Positions 1 to 11,559 of a stretch of DNA of 64,000 nt are shown one piece after another. Each line of letters begins with the position of its first letter. Positions within the stretch are counted from its first letter, which is position 1. The translations under genes and the position numbers were made by a program. The notes beneath the pieces are model-generated. The model ran no database searches. It had not been told where the DNA came from and worked only from the letters and a program-made list of their open reading frames with translations. Source of the DNA: Symsagittifera roscoffensis (taxonomy: Eukaryota > Xenacoelomorpha > Acoela > Convolutidae); the NCBI RefSeq assembly GCF_963678635.1, contig NC_087068.1:20981029-21045028 (forward strand), given 5' to 3'.

Positions 1-356
1 GTAAATTCAGTTCAATTACATTGTACCATTTTTATGAAATAATCGAATTTCATTGAGAACATTGATCAATGAGGTCATCAACGACTTCTAATAGGAACAG
101 TTTGGTGGGAAGGTTGACTGTTTCGGACAATTAACAATGTTAATCGTTAAATGGAACGAAATTTGGATTGACGTAAATCAGTCTTTAACTTTCGAATTAG
201 GCGTCTATGACACCTAACGATACAACAGAAAAGATTTCGCGGATAAAAAAGACAAAAAGACAAAAAAATTTCGCGGATAAAAAGCAGACGTGCGACCAAG
301 ATCAAAGAAGAATAGAATTATAGCCAACAATATTAGTAAAAGAGCGCCCCGAGTTC

Positions 357-1400
357 TAACGATTGTGCAGCTGCAATCGTAACAAAGCATTTCCGAGCAT
401 CGAGGGAGCTAATGGCAGGATTCACTACCCTTCCTAATTGTGAAGAAGACATCACTTCGTCCGGATTCAAGAACCCGGAGGGGTAACGGAGAAGGACTAA
501 ACTGGTTTATTTTATCAACTTCTAGCTTCCTGGAATGACATGAATTGAGTTAAAAACAACTTCAAGTTCATTTTCAGAGAATGAGAAGCTACGATTCGAG
601 GGAAAGGGTTAATCCATCTCCGATTGATATGATGAACAAAAACAATAGTGATTTGATAAATAAGTAGTAGTTCTGTTTCAGGAGTGACCTCGTGGTCTGT
701 GGATACTGATTCCCTACCCAAGAGCTCACCGTTTTGCATCTAACTAGATAAGTTTCCGCTGTTTGATCGATAACATTTAAGTTGTAACAACTTCGTCGAA
801 CCGATGCTAGTGAACAGCACATTGAGCTAGCTTTGGTAGAGAGGGTTAAAACATGTGAGCTTTGCTTAAACACTAGCCAGTCGTTTGATAACCTAGCTTT
901 TTTTCCGTCGGAATGTACTTTTGGGCTAAAGATATAATTAAACTATCTAAACTCTATTCAGAAGCTTGCGTCTACCCAGACGCTCAGCTTAGTTTTTTGG
1001 AAATGTTTCGATAAATTTAAAAATTTTATTTCGATTTGGGGAAATTGTTTAATGTTACCTTGATGGTTCTATAAAAAAGAGCGTGTCAATTTTTTTTTAC
1101 AATTTGCAAATCTCACATTTAATTATCTATAATTTGAAACAGTTTTAATAAATTATATGACAAATATTTTTTTACAAGGTGCGAAATTAGTTTTCTGCGA
1201 AAAACAGAAAACTTTTGCACGGTTGAAAAACTTGTTGAAGTTTTTAACAAGTGTGCGAAAACAATAAGGGCATTTCGAGAAATTTCTATCAGAATTTTTT
1301 TTTTGCTATGCGTACGCAAAAACTTGTTAAACTATTCCTGCGTATGCAAAAACTTGTTAAACTTGTTAAACTATTTCGAAATCGATGAATTTTAGTGCTA
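357..1400. repeat. Diverged local repeat, module Y, copy 1
   Basis: This stretch is a diverged copy of sequence seen again at 2496-3440 and, for its first half, at 5905-6395. Shared landmarks in the same order are TAACGATTGTGCAGC, CCGGATTCAA followed by ACCCGGAGGGGTA, GATCGATAACATTTAA-like text, GCGTCTACNCAGACGCTC, and a tail containing TATCTCACATTTAATTAT. The GCGTCT...AGACGC portion can form a short stem. No coding frame survives through this copy. It looks like one unit of an old locally amplified repeat and not a gene. Confidence 0.7.
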
Positions 1401-4390
1401 TTTCCTATCTTAACACATTGTTTTTCTAATTTTTTTTTTGATTAACAAAAGTGCAAAATTTGTGTTTCTTTACGATCAAAATAGGAAGAAAAATTTTCCT
1501 AAAGTTTAATAATTAACAGTGCAAGAAAGACCGGTCACAATTTTTTTTGAGTTGCGAATTTTTTTATTGAAAAGCTTCCTTAAATTAAAAACTGTTTTGA
1601 TTTTTTCAAAAGTGTTAAGATTTGTTTTTGTGTAGGTTGTAAAATTTTTTGGTCGTACGAAAAACATATGCAAAAATCTATTTTCTTTTTTTCTCATGCG
1701 TATGCAAAAAATTTTATAGTCTGGTAATGTTCACTGATATCTCTCCTCATGATTTAGATCTTGTGCCACAATTTAAATAGGACATACATTTGGGCCAAGA
1801 AAAACTCATAGACTGACTCGAGCACCTTGACTGTCACGTTTTCTGCCAGAAACTCCACCGAGTACATAAGGTTGATATTCTGAATAAGGTCGAGAAGATC
1901 ATACTGAGATATAATGAAATGAGAAGTGACTGAGTAAAAACCAAAATTTTAACTGGTTAGAGGAGCTAGTTGACGATATTAAGGTTGAAAACAAAAGGAT
2001 TTTTAGTTGAGGGATACTTTCAATTCAAATGTGTCGATTTAACCAATTGAAGTAGACTTTCCATATATTGATGCTAGTCGATTCTACTCGAACTTCTTTT
2101 TCCTTTTTTGCGAAATTAGGAAAACTTCTTACAAGAAACTTTCTCCGTAACGGGAACGTTTTTCTACATTGTCTTTTTTGGTGACAAAAACCGTTCTTTT
2201 ATATTATGGCGCCGTATCCATTGAAAGAAACGTTTACCTTTTAAGGACCTAAATTTTCCGAATACTTATCAATATACTCTAGAAAAATAGGAAAATTAAA
2301 TGATCATCGTTTCCTGTAGAAATGAGAAGCATTGCCGATAAAAGCAATAAAAGAAATAACAATTAATAAAAAAAAATTTCAGCAACTCATTCAAACTTTT
2401 TTATATAATCAATTAGAACTGGCTGATTGTTGAGGCGATAGTCAATTCATTAATTTTGAAACTTGATAAAAGAAAAAATTCAAAGCTTCAACTTGTAACG
2501 ATTGTGCAGCTTCAATCTTTACAAAGCAATTCCCCAGAATCAGGAGGGCTAATGGGAAGATTTACTACACTTCCTGATTGTGAAGAAGACAGCTCGTCGT
2601 CCGGATTCAAAAACCCGGAGGGGTACTGGAAGAGAACTCTACTCGTTTGTTTTTTGAACTATTAGCTTCCCGGAACGACTTGAATGGAATTAAATTAACT
2701 TCAAGCTTATTTTCAGAGAATGAGAAGCTAGGACTCGAGGGAACGGGTTGATCCATCTCCGATTGATATGATGATTTTATCATTGGACAAAAACAGAAAT
2801 TACATGATAAATATATAGTAGTCCTATTTTGAAAGTGACTTCGTGGTCTGGGAATACTGAGTCCCAACCATGAGCACACTTTTTTGCATTAACTAAACTA
2901 GTTTGCGCGGTTTGACCGATAGCCTTTAAATTGTAACGTTTTCATCGACCCGATACTAGTGAACCACACATTGAGCCAGCTTTGATAGATAGGGATAAAT
3001 GCACGTGGAGTTTTGTTCAAACGCTAGCCTGCTATTTCATAACCCAGCTTTTTTTTTGTTCCGTCGGTATGTATTTCCGGGCTAATGTTATAAGGGAAGA
3101 ATGATATTGTTCAGATGCTTGCGTCTACACAGACGCTCGGTTTAATTTTTTCGAAATGGTTCGATAAATTCAAAACTTATACTTTGATTTATTGAAAATA
3201 GTTTATTGTTACCTTGATGATTTTGTAAATAGCGGTGTGTAAATTTTTTCTAAATTTGCATATCTCACATTTAATTATGCTTAATATTTAACGCTTTTGA
3301 TCTGTTATATGTCCAATCATTTTTACAAGGTGCAAAAACAATGAGGACATTTTTTTTAGTGCATTTTTTATAGAATTTCAATTTTCTTACGCATACACGA
3401 AAAACAAAAAAAGTTTAATTTAAGAAGTTCAAAATCGATGAGTTCTGTTGCTCTTTCTTATCTTAGTACTTTTGATTGATAAAAAAGCGAATTTAGATTT
3501 CTTAACAATTAAATTAAGAACAAAAAAAATTTATAAACTTCAGTTTCTAACAATGCAAGAAAGCCTTGGTACAATTTTCTTTGAAGTGCAAATTTTGTAG
3601 TCGAAAACTTTCATAAAATTAGAAGTTTCCTTTGATTTTTTTAATATGAGTGCTAATAAAAATGTGAAACTTTTAACAACATCGAATTTTTTTTGGTTTT
3701 TTAATAAGAGTACTAAAGTTTGTATGAATTTTTGTGTAGGACGCAAGTTTTGCTGCTGTCTTAAAAACACATGGGCAAAAAGTGAAAGTCTTTTTCACTT
3801 ATACATATGTAAAAAACGTGAAAAAATGTTTGTCAAGAATTAATTAAATTTTTGCCGATATTGATGACTTTGAGTGCTATTCCCTATCAAACCACATTGT
3901 TTTTTTTGATGTTTTGATCAACATTTTTGCAAAAATTGGATTTAATAACGTTCAATTATTGAAGGAAAAAATTCATGAAATTCAAGTTTCAACAGTTCAA
4001 GAAAGATTTCAATGAAATTCCAAAAAAAAACTTCAAAGAGTTTTTCTTAAATTGCAATGTTTTCCTTGAATACCTTAACATGTGTGCAAAAATTTTATGA
4101 AAAATTTTGCAAGATACAAAAATTGTTTTCAGATTTTAGCAAGTTAGCAACAACTTTAAACCTACTTTTTTCTAAAAAGCGACTTTTTTCGTCGTTTTTT
4201 GAAAAAAGTTGCAAACTTGTCTCATTTTCTAAATGAAAATGCAAAAAACAAGCAAAATTGTTTTTGCAAATTTCTTCTTAAATAACAGCTAAGAACTATT
4301 TAATACTGATGACTTTGAGTGCTATTTCCTAACCTACTTCATTGTCTTTCTGATGTTTTGATCAACATAGATACAAAATAGATTTTTTAG
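1380..4390. repeat. Dispersed short motif GTGCTATTYCCTA...CATTG
   Basis: A degenerate block reading GTGCTATTYCCTA, then CA(T/C)TGTTTTTCT, then GATCAACAT recurs at about 1394, 3440, 3868 and 4308, and again in the duplicated copies at about 7542 and 7982. The last two members in each copy lie about 440 bp apart. This suggests a very decayed tandem repeat of a few hundred bp underlying the region. Confidence 0.5.
1735..3440. repeat. Diverged local repeat, modules X+Y, copy 2
   Basis: Module X (1735-2450) begins at TTCACTGATATCTCTCCTCATG and recurs at 5165-5860. Module Y (2456-3440) follows and matches the copy at 357-1400. A 69-codon open frame at 2456-2665 aligns residue by residue with one at 5873-6076, sharing LQLVTIVQLQSLQSNS and SSSGFKNPEGY. 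Because the surrounding non-coding DNA is about equally conserved, I read this as repeat similarity and not as proof of a gene. The same text also appears in the duplicate at 9547-9750. Confidence 0.65.
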
Positions 4391-5164
4391 TGATCAAATT
4401 TAGAACAAAGAACTTCAAAAACTATACCAACTTTTAACAGCGCAAGAAAAACTTTTACAGTATCTTTATAATGCTTAATAAATTAATGAAATTTTTCTCA
4501 AACTGCGTTAGCTTTGGTTGTTTTTTTTGTGTGCTGAAAACATTGTGAAAACTTTTGCAAATTGCAAAAAATTTTAAAATTTTTTTTATCAATGAGCAAA
4601 AACTGTTGTAAGCTTTTTGCAAGTTGTTCAGGTTTATATAAAATATTTTGCAACAATTTTCTTGTAAAAACAGTTGCAAATTGCAAATATATTTCGGCTT
4701 CAATCCATGTGCAAAGTTTTTGAACAAATTTCTCTGACTTCTTTCATTATCTCTTTATTCTTTTGTTTCTTGAAAACAAAATTGCTAGTTTAAAAAAATT
4801 AAGTTTTAAGACACAAGAGAACCATCTTCGTATTTACCAATCAAAGAGCAGTCAAACAGCTGAGTTCTCAACACTTTGTAAGTTTTTGGTGCAGCGCAAC
4901 TCAAGTCTTGCCTCCATCGTCGGCGGTTCACATGGTGATTCGCTCATTGCAGTCCTTGGTTCAGAAATCTGCTCATCTTTCTAAATTGTAATTGGGTTCA
5001 CCGCAGATCCTGCTTCTTCTTACGGAAAAAAGAAAAACGTTCACTGGTTAAGCCACATATTTGGAATCAAGAACCTCGAGATAGTCCATCCCGACTTGTA
5101 CTGCAATCCTGACGTCACCACATCAATCCAATCTGATACTCCATAACAAGAATCTGCATCTGGC

Positions 5165-6400
5165 GATTTTCACTGATATCTCTCCTCATGATTTAGGTCT
5201 TGTGCCAGAATTAAAATAGGACATACATTTGGGCCAAGAAAAACTCATAGACTGTCACGTTTTCTGGTAGAAACTCAACCGAGTACATAAGTTTGATATT
5301 CTGAATAAGGTCGAGAAGATCATACTGAGATATAATGAAATGAGAAGTGACTGAGTAAAAATCAAAACTTTAACTGGTTTAGAGGAGCTAGTTGACGATA
5401 TTCAGGTTGAAAACAAAAAGATTTTTAGTTGAGGGATACTTTCAATCCAAATGTGTCGATTTAACCAATTGGAGTAGGCTTTCCATATATTGATGCTAGT
5501 CGAATCCAATCGAACTTCCTTTTCCTTTTTTCGCAAAATTAGGAAAATTTCCAATAAGAAAAAATAAGTGCTGTTTTAGAAACATTTTTTACATGTCGTT
5601 TCCAGTCACAAAAATACTTTTTTATATTATGGTGACGTATCCAATAAAAATTCCAAATAATTAATTTTATACTCTAGGGAAATAGCAAAAAATTACAATA
5701 GTTCGCTGTAAAAATGACCATTGTTTGCTGTAATATAATTTTAAAATGAAAGAAAAATTTTAAAAAGTAGCTTTTCAACAATTTTTCTCATCAACTCATT
5801 TACTCGTTTTTGATTAATCAATTAGAACTGGCTGATTGTTGAAGAGATAGTCAAGTTCTTTAATTTTGAAACTTGATAAAAGAAAAAAATTCAAAACTTC
5901 AACTTGTAACGATTGTGCAGCTTCAATCGTTACAAAGCAATTCCCAAGAATCAGGAGGGCTAATGGGAGGATTTACTACCCTTCCTGGTTGTGAAGAAGA
6001 CAACTCGTCGTCCGGATTCAAAAACCCGGAGGGGTACCGGAAGACGACTCTACTCGTTTGTTTTATCAACTTTTAGCTTCCCGGAATGACCTGAGTTGAA
6101 TTAAAAACACTTCAAGTTCATTTTCAGAAAATGAGAAGCTAGGATTTGAGGGAACGAGTTGATTCATCTCCGATTGATGAGATGATTTTATCCTCTGGAC
6201 AAAAACAAAAATGACATAATAAATAAGTAGTAGTCCTATTTTAAACGTGACCTCGTGGTCTAGGAGTACTGAGTCCCAACCATGAGCACACTCTTTTGCA
6301 TGTAACTAAACTAATTTACGCCGTTTGGCCGATTGCCTATAAATTGTAGCGACTTCCTCGACCCGATATTAGTGAACCACACACTGAATCAGCTTTTGTT
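5165..6400. repeat. Diverged local repeat, modules X+Y, copy 3
   Basis: This is colinear with 1735-3010 but clearly diverged. Module X ends near 5860 and module Y runs to about 6395 before breaking off. Directly after it, 6414-6670 matches the later part of module X again (compare 2206-2450). The repeat has therefore been rearranged as well as mutated. The same block is present in the duplicate at 8839-10074. Confidence 0.65.
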
Positions 6401-7284
6401 CATGTTAAAAAATAATCAATTATCTTATAGTGGCAAATCCAATAGAGAAAAAAGTACCTTTTGAGGACATAAATCTTCCAAGTATTTACCAATATACTCT
6501 AAGGAACAAGCAAAAACAAATGATCTAAACTTGTTTGCTGTAGAAATCGGAAATATTACCAATAAAAGTAGCAAAAGAAAAAACAATTATTAAACGTAGC
6601 TTTTCCACAAATTTATGATGAAATACAACTTGCTGAGTTATAAGGAGATAGTCAAATTCATTTATTTTGATGTAGATTTGAGAGGAAAGCTCGAAGTTGA
6701 TGAAGTTTTCAAGAGCAAATCTGTGGATACCTTATACCACATTTTATCATGAAAATTTTGAATTTTGAAAATGTTTTAAGATATGAAGAAAAACGATTTT
6801 TTTCAGGGAATTTTTGACCAATTTGGAAGTTGGCCAGGAATAAAAAGAGTCTTTCAAAAATCATCATGCGAACTCTTGATTATTTTCAAACTTTCTAAAA
6901 CAAAAACAAATTCTGGTCAGGTGTAACTCAGCAGTAAGTTTGAAGGTTTGATTCTCAAAACTTGGTTCAAAAGTATACTGTTTGACTAAATAGGTTTCCC
7001 TGAAAAGACTTTTACTTAGCTGGAGAATTTTTTTGGACAACATAAACGTTCAAAAATTGTGTAAAAATTAAGAATATCCATCTTTTTTATCAATTGGGAA
7101 ATCACTCGGGATATTTTCGTTTTTCATTTAGAAAGAATTGAGAAAATTCAACTGTTTTCAATTGAAATTTTCCAATCAATGAGTAAATTTCAACAAAAGT
7201 TATGTCTAGAAATTGATGAGTTCTGATTGTTTGAATGTTCTTCTGGATTATTATAAAATTTCCATCTTAAAAAAAAATTTTTTG

Positions 7285-7466
7285 CAGGCGATGAAGTCAT
7301 CGCCATAATTGAAATTTGCGTGGGTGATGACTTCACTTCAAAATTAAGAATAACCTCATCAACATAATTGGAATTCTGCGTAAGGTTCGACGTCATTTAG
7401 ATAGAAGAATGACGTCATAACCGTAAAAGGACAATTGTGCAAGCGATGACGTCAAGGTTAGAACAA
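7285..7466. promoter_or_regulatory. Cluster of TGACGTCA-like (CRE-type) sites in a short degenerate repeat
   Basis: Within about 180 bp there are repeated near-palindromes: GATGAAGTCATCG, GATGACTTCA, CGACGTCATT, ATGACGTCATAA and GATGACGTCAA. They are spaced about 40-60 bp apart with AATTGNAATT..GCG text between them, so they behave like a degenerate minisatellite. TGACGTCA is the classical CREB/ATF binding site. A regulatory role is only inference, since no gene start is seen nearby. Confidence 0.4.
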
Positions 7467-8838
7467 AAGTGCCTAATATATTGTAAAAAACGTGAAAAAA
7501 TGTTTGTCAAGAATTAATTAAATTTTTGCCGATATTGATGACTTTGAGTGCTATTCCCTATCAAACCACATTGTTTTTTTTGATGTTTTGATCAACATTT
7601 TTGCAAAAATTGGATTTAATAACGTTCAATTATTGAAGGAAAAAATTCATGAAATTCAAGTTTCAACAGTTCAAGAAAGATTTCAATGAAATTCCAAAAA
7701 AAAACTTCAAAGAGTTTTTCTTAAATTGCAATGTTTTCCTTGAATACCTTAACATGTGTGCAAAAATTTTATGAAAAATTTTGCAAGATACAAAAATTGT
7801 TTTCAGATTTTAGCAAGTTAGCAACAACTTTAAACCTACTTTTTTCTAAAAAGCGACTTTTTTCGTCGTTTTTTGAAAAAAGTTGCAAACTTGTCTCATT
7901 TTCTAAATGAAAATGCAAAAAACAAGCAAAATTGTTTTTGCAAATTTCTTCTTAAATAACAGCTAAGAACTATTTAATACTGATGACTTTGAGTGCTATT
8001 TCCTAACCTACTTCATTGTCTTTCTGATGTTTTGATCAACATAGATACAAAATAGATTTTTTAGTGATCAAATTTAGAACAAAGAACTTCAAAAACTATA
8101 CCAACTTTTAACAGCGCAAGAAAAACTTTTACAGTATCTTTATAATGCTTAATAAATTAATGAAATTTTTCTCAAACTGCGTTAGCTTTGGTTGTTTTTT
8201 TTGTGTGCTGAAAACATTGTGAAAACTTTTGCAAATTGCAAAAAATTTTAAAATTTTTTTTATCAATGAGCAAAAACTGTTGTAAGCTTTTTGCAAGTTG
8301 TTCAGGTTTATATAAAATATTTTGCAACAATTTTCTTGTAAAAACAGTTGCAAATTGCAAATATATTTCGGCTTCAATCCATGTGCAAAGTTTTTGAACA
8401 AATTTCTCTGACTTCTTTCATTATCTCTTTATTCTTTTGTTTCTTGAAAACAAAATTGCTAGTTTAAAAAAATTAAGTTTTAAGACACAAGAGAACCATC
8501 TTCGTATTTACCAATCAAAGAGCAGTCAAACAGCTGAGTTCTCAACACTTTGTAAGTTTTTGGTGCAGCGCAACTCAAGTCTTGCCTCCATCGTCGGCGG
8601 TTCACATGGTGATTCGCTCATTGCAGTCCTTGGTTCAGAAATCTGCTCATCTTTCTAAATTGTAATTGGGTTCACCGCAGATCCTGCTTCTTCTTACGGA
8701 AAAAAGAAAAACGTTCACTGGTTAAGCCACATATTTGGAATCAAGAACCTCGAGATAGTCCATCCCGACTTGTACTGCAATCCTGACGTCACCACATCAA
8801 TCCAATCTGATACTCCATAACAAGAATCTGCATCTGGC

Positions 8839-10074
8839 GATTTTCACTGATATCTCTCCTCATGATTTAGGTCTTGTGCCAGAATTAAAATAGGACATAC
8901 ATTTGGGCCAAGAAAAACTCATAGACTGTCACGTTTTCTGGTAGAAACTCAACCGAGTACATAAGTTTGATATTCTGAATAAGGTCGAGAAGATCATACT
9001 GAGATATAATGAAATGAGAAGTGACTGAGTAAAAATCAAAACTTTAACTGGTTTAGAGGAGCTAGTTGACGATATTCAGGTTGAAAACAAAAAGATTTTT
9101 AGTTGAGGGATACTTTCAATCCAAATGTGTCGATTTAACCAATTGGAGTAGGCTTTCCATATATTGATGCTAGTCGAATCCAATCGAACTTCCTTTTCCT
9201 TTTTTCGCAAAATTAGGAAAATTTCCAATAAGAAAAAATAAGTGCTGTTTTAGAAACATTTTTTACATGTCGTTTCCAGTCACAAAAATACTTTTTTATA
9301 TTATGGTGACGTATCCAATAAAAATTCCAAATAATTAATTTTATACTCTAGGGAAATAGCAAAAAATTACAATAGTTCGCTGTAAAAATGACCATTGTTT
9401 GCTGTAATATAATTTTAAAATGAAAGAAAAATTTTAAAAAGTAGCTTTTCAACAATTTTTCTCATCAACTCATTTACTCGTTTTTGATTAATCAATTAGA
9501 ACTGGCTGATTGTTGAAGAGATAGTCAAGTTCTTTAATTTTGAAACTTGATAAAAGAAAAAAATTCAAAACTTCAACTTGTAACGATTGTGCAGCTTCAA
9601 TCGTTACAAAGCAATTCCCAAGAATCAGGAGGGCTAATGGGAGGATTTACTACCCTTCCTGGTTGTGAAGAAGACAACTCGTCGTCCGGATTCAAAAACC
9701 CGGAGGGGTACCGGAAGACGACTCTACTCGTTTGTTTTATCAACTTTTAGCTTCCCGGAATGACCTGAGTTGAATTAAAAACACTTCAAGTTCATTTTCA
9801 GAAAATGAGAAGCTAGGATTTGAGGGAACGAGTTGATTCATCTCCGATTGATGAGATGATTTTATCCTCTGGACAAAAACAAAAATGACATAATAAATAA
9901 GTAGTAGTCCTATTTTAAACGTGACCTCGTGGTCTAGGAGTACTGAGTCCCAACCATGAGCACACTCTTTTGCATGTAACTAAACTAATTTACGCCGTTT
10001 GGCCGATTGCCTATAAATTGTAGCGACTTCCTCGACCCGATATTAGTGAACCACACACTGAATCAGCTTTTGTT
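8839..10074. repeat. Modules X+Y inside duplication copy 2
   Basis: This is the exact-looking duplicate of 5165-6400, carried along by the 3674-bp tandem duplication. It is listed separately because a reader searching for the X+Y repeat will find it here as well. Confidence 0.7.
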
Positions 10075-10958
10075 CATGTTAAAAAATAATCAATTATCTT
10101 ATAGTGGCAAATCCAATAGAGAAAAAAGTACCTTTTGAGGACATAAATCTTCCAAGTATTTACCAATATACTCTAAGGAACAAGCAAAAACAAATGATCT
10201 AAACTTGTTTGCTGTAGAAATCGGAAATATTACCAATAAAAGTAGCAAAAGAAAAAACAATTATTAAACGTAGCTTTTCCACAAATTTATGATGAAATAC
10301 AACTTGCTGAGTTATAAGGAGATAGTCAAATTCATTTATTTTGATGTAGATTTGAGAGGAAAGCTCGAAGTTGATGAAGTTTTCAAGAGCAAATCTGTGG
10401 ATACCTTATACCACATTTTATCATGAAAATTTTGAATTTTGAAAATGTTTTAAGATATGAAGAAAAACGATTTTTTTCAGGGAATTTTTGACCAATTTGG
10501 AAGTTGGCCAGGAATAAAAAGAGTCTTTCAAAAATCATCATGCGAACTCTTGATTATTTTCAAACTTTCTAAAACAAAAACAAATTCTGGTCAGGTGTAA
10601 CTCAGCAGTAAGTTTGAAGGTTTGATTCTCAAAACTTGGTTCAAAAGTATACTGTTTGACTAAATAGGTTTCCCTGAAAAGACTTTTACTTAGCTGGAGA
10701 ATTTTTTTGGACAACATAAACGTTCAAAAATTGTGTAAAAATTAAGAATATCCATCTTTTTTATCAATTGGGAAATCACTCGGGATATTTTCGTTTTTCA
10801 TTTAGAAAGAATTGAGAAAATTCAACTGTTTTCAATTGAAATTTTCCAATCAATGAGTAAATTTCAACAAAAGTTATGTCTAGAAATTGATGAGTTCTGA
10901 TTGTTTGAATGTTCTTCTGGATTATTATAAAATTTCCATCTTAAAAAAAAATTTTTTG

Positions 10959-11140
10959 CAGGCGATGAAGTCATCGCCATAATTGAAATTTGCGTGGGTG
11001 ATGACTTCACTTCAAAATTAAGAATAACCTCATCAACATAATTGGAATTCTGCGTAAGGTTCGACGTCATTTAGATAGAAGAATGACGTCATAACCGTAA
11101 AAGGACAATTGTGCAAGCGATGACGTCAAGGTTAGAACAA
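10959..11140. promoter_or_regulatory. Duplicate cluster of TGACGTCA-like sites
   Basis: This is the copy of 7285-7466 carried by the 3674-bp duplication. It lies about 400 bp upstream of the first recognisable codons of the broken polymerase gene on the + strand. Confidence 0.4.
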
Positions 11141-11160
11141 AAGTGCCTAATATATTGTAA

Positions 11161-11559
11161 TAAATCATTAGTTTTGTTTGCCAACTAAAAAATTTCAATT
11201 GAATTTTACTTCGTATTCTCCAATTTGTTATATAGACAATGCCTACTCCTATTCGAGAAAGTGAATTGTGAAGACAAGTGTAGCAAAAATATAGGAGATC
11301 TGCTGCAGCTCCACTCCGAAAAAATTGTTTTAAAGGAGTAATTTCTTGTCCTGATTTTAATTATTTTACAAACAATTAATAAAAAAATTAACTATCAAAT
11401 GTTCAAGAAGCATGCACCTACAAGCAAGTTTCAAGAAATCGACGGTGTGTTCTTCTTGTGAACAAGTTTTACCAAGTAACTACTCTCTCCAAAAACATCG
11501 GAGAAAGAAACAAGAAACTAAGCAACAGAAATCTAGTGATACGGTGGCTGAATTGAGAT
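11161..11559. other. Unassigned spacer between duplication and polymerase pseudogene
   Basis: I see no repeat unit or recognisable protein similarity in these 400 bases. The 5' end of the polymerase-type gene could extend into it, but I could not identify residues before about 11560. An open frame on the minus strand over 11480-11909 is a shadow of the decayed + strand gene. Confidence 0.5.

Larger units (their letters stand above)
3808..7481. repeat. 3674-bp tandem duplication, copy 1
   Basis: This copy begins at TGTAAAAAACGTG (3808) and the same sequence restarts at 7482. I found no base difference from copy 2 when comparing line by line. TGTAA is present at all three borders (3808-3812, 7482-7486, 11156-11160), so the breakpoints share 5 bp of microhomology. 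It contains X+Y repeat copy 3 (5165-6400), an extra partial X copy (6414-6670) and a cluster of TGACGTCA-like sites at its 3' end. Small open frames inside it have no recognisable product. Confidence 0.93.
7482..11160. repeat. 3674-bp tandem duplication, copy 2
   Basis: This is the second, apparently identical copy of 3808-7486, offset by 3674 bp. After the shared TGTAA at 11156-11160 the sequence changes to unrelated DNA. Identity this high means either a very recent duplication or an assembly or haplotype artefact. The sequence alone cannot separate these. Confidence 0.93.
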
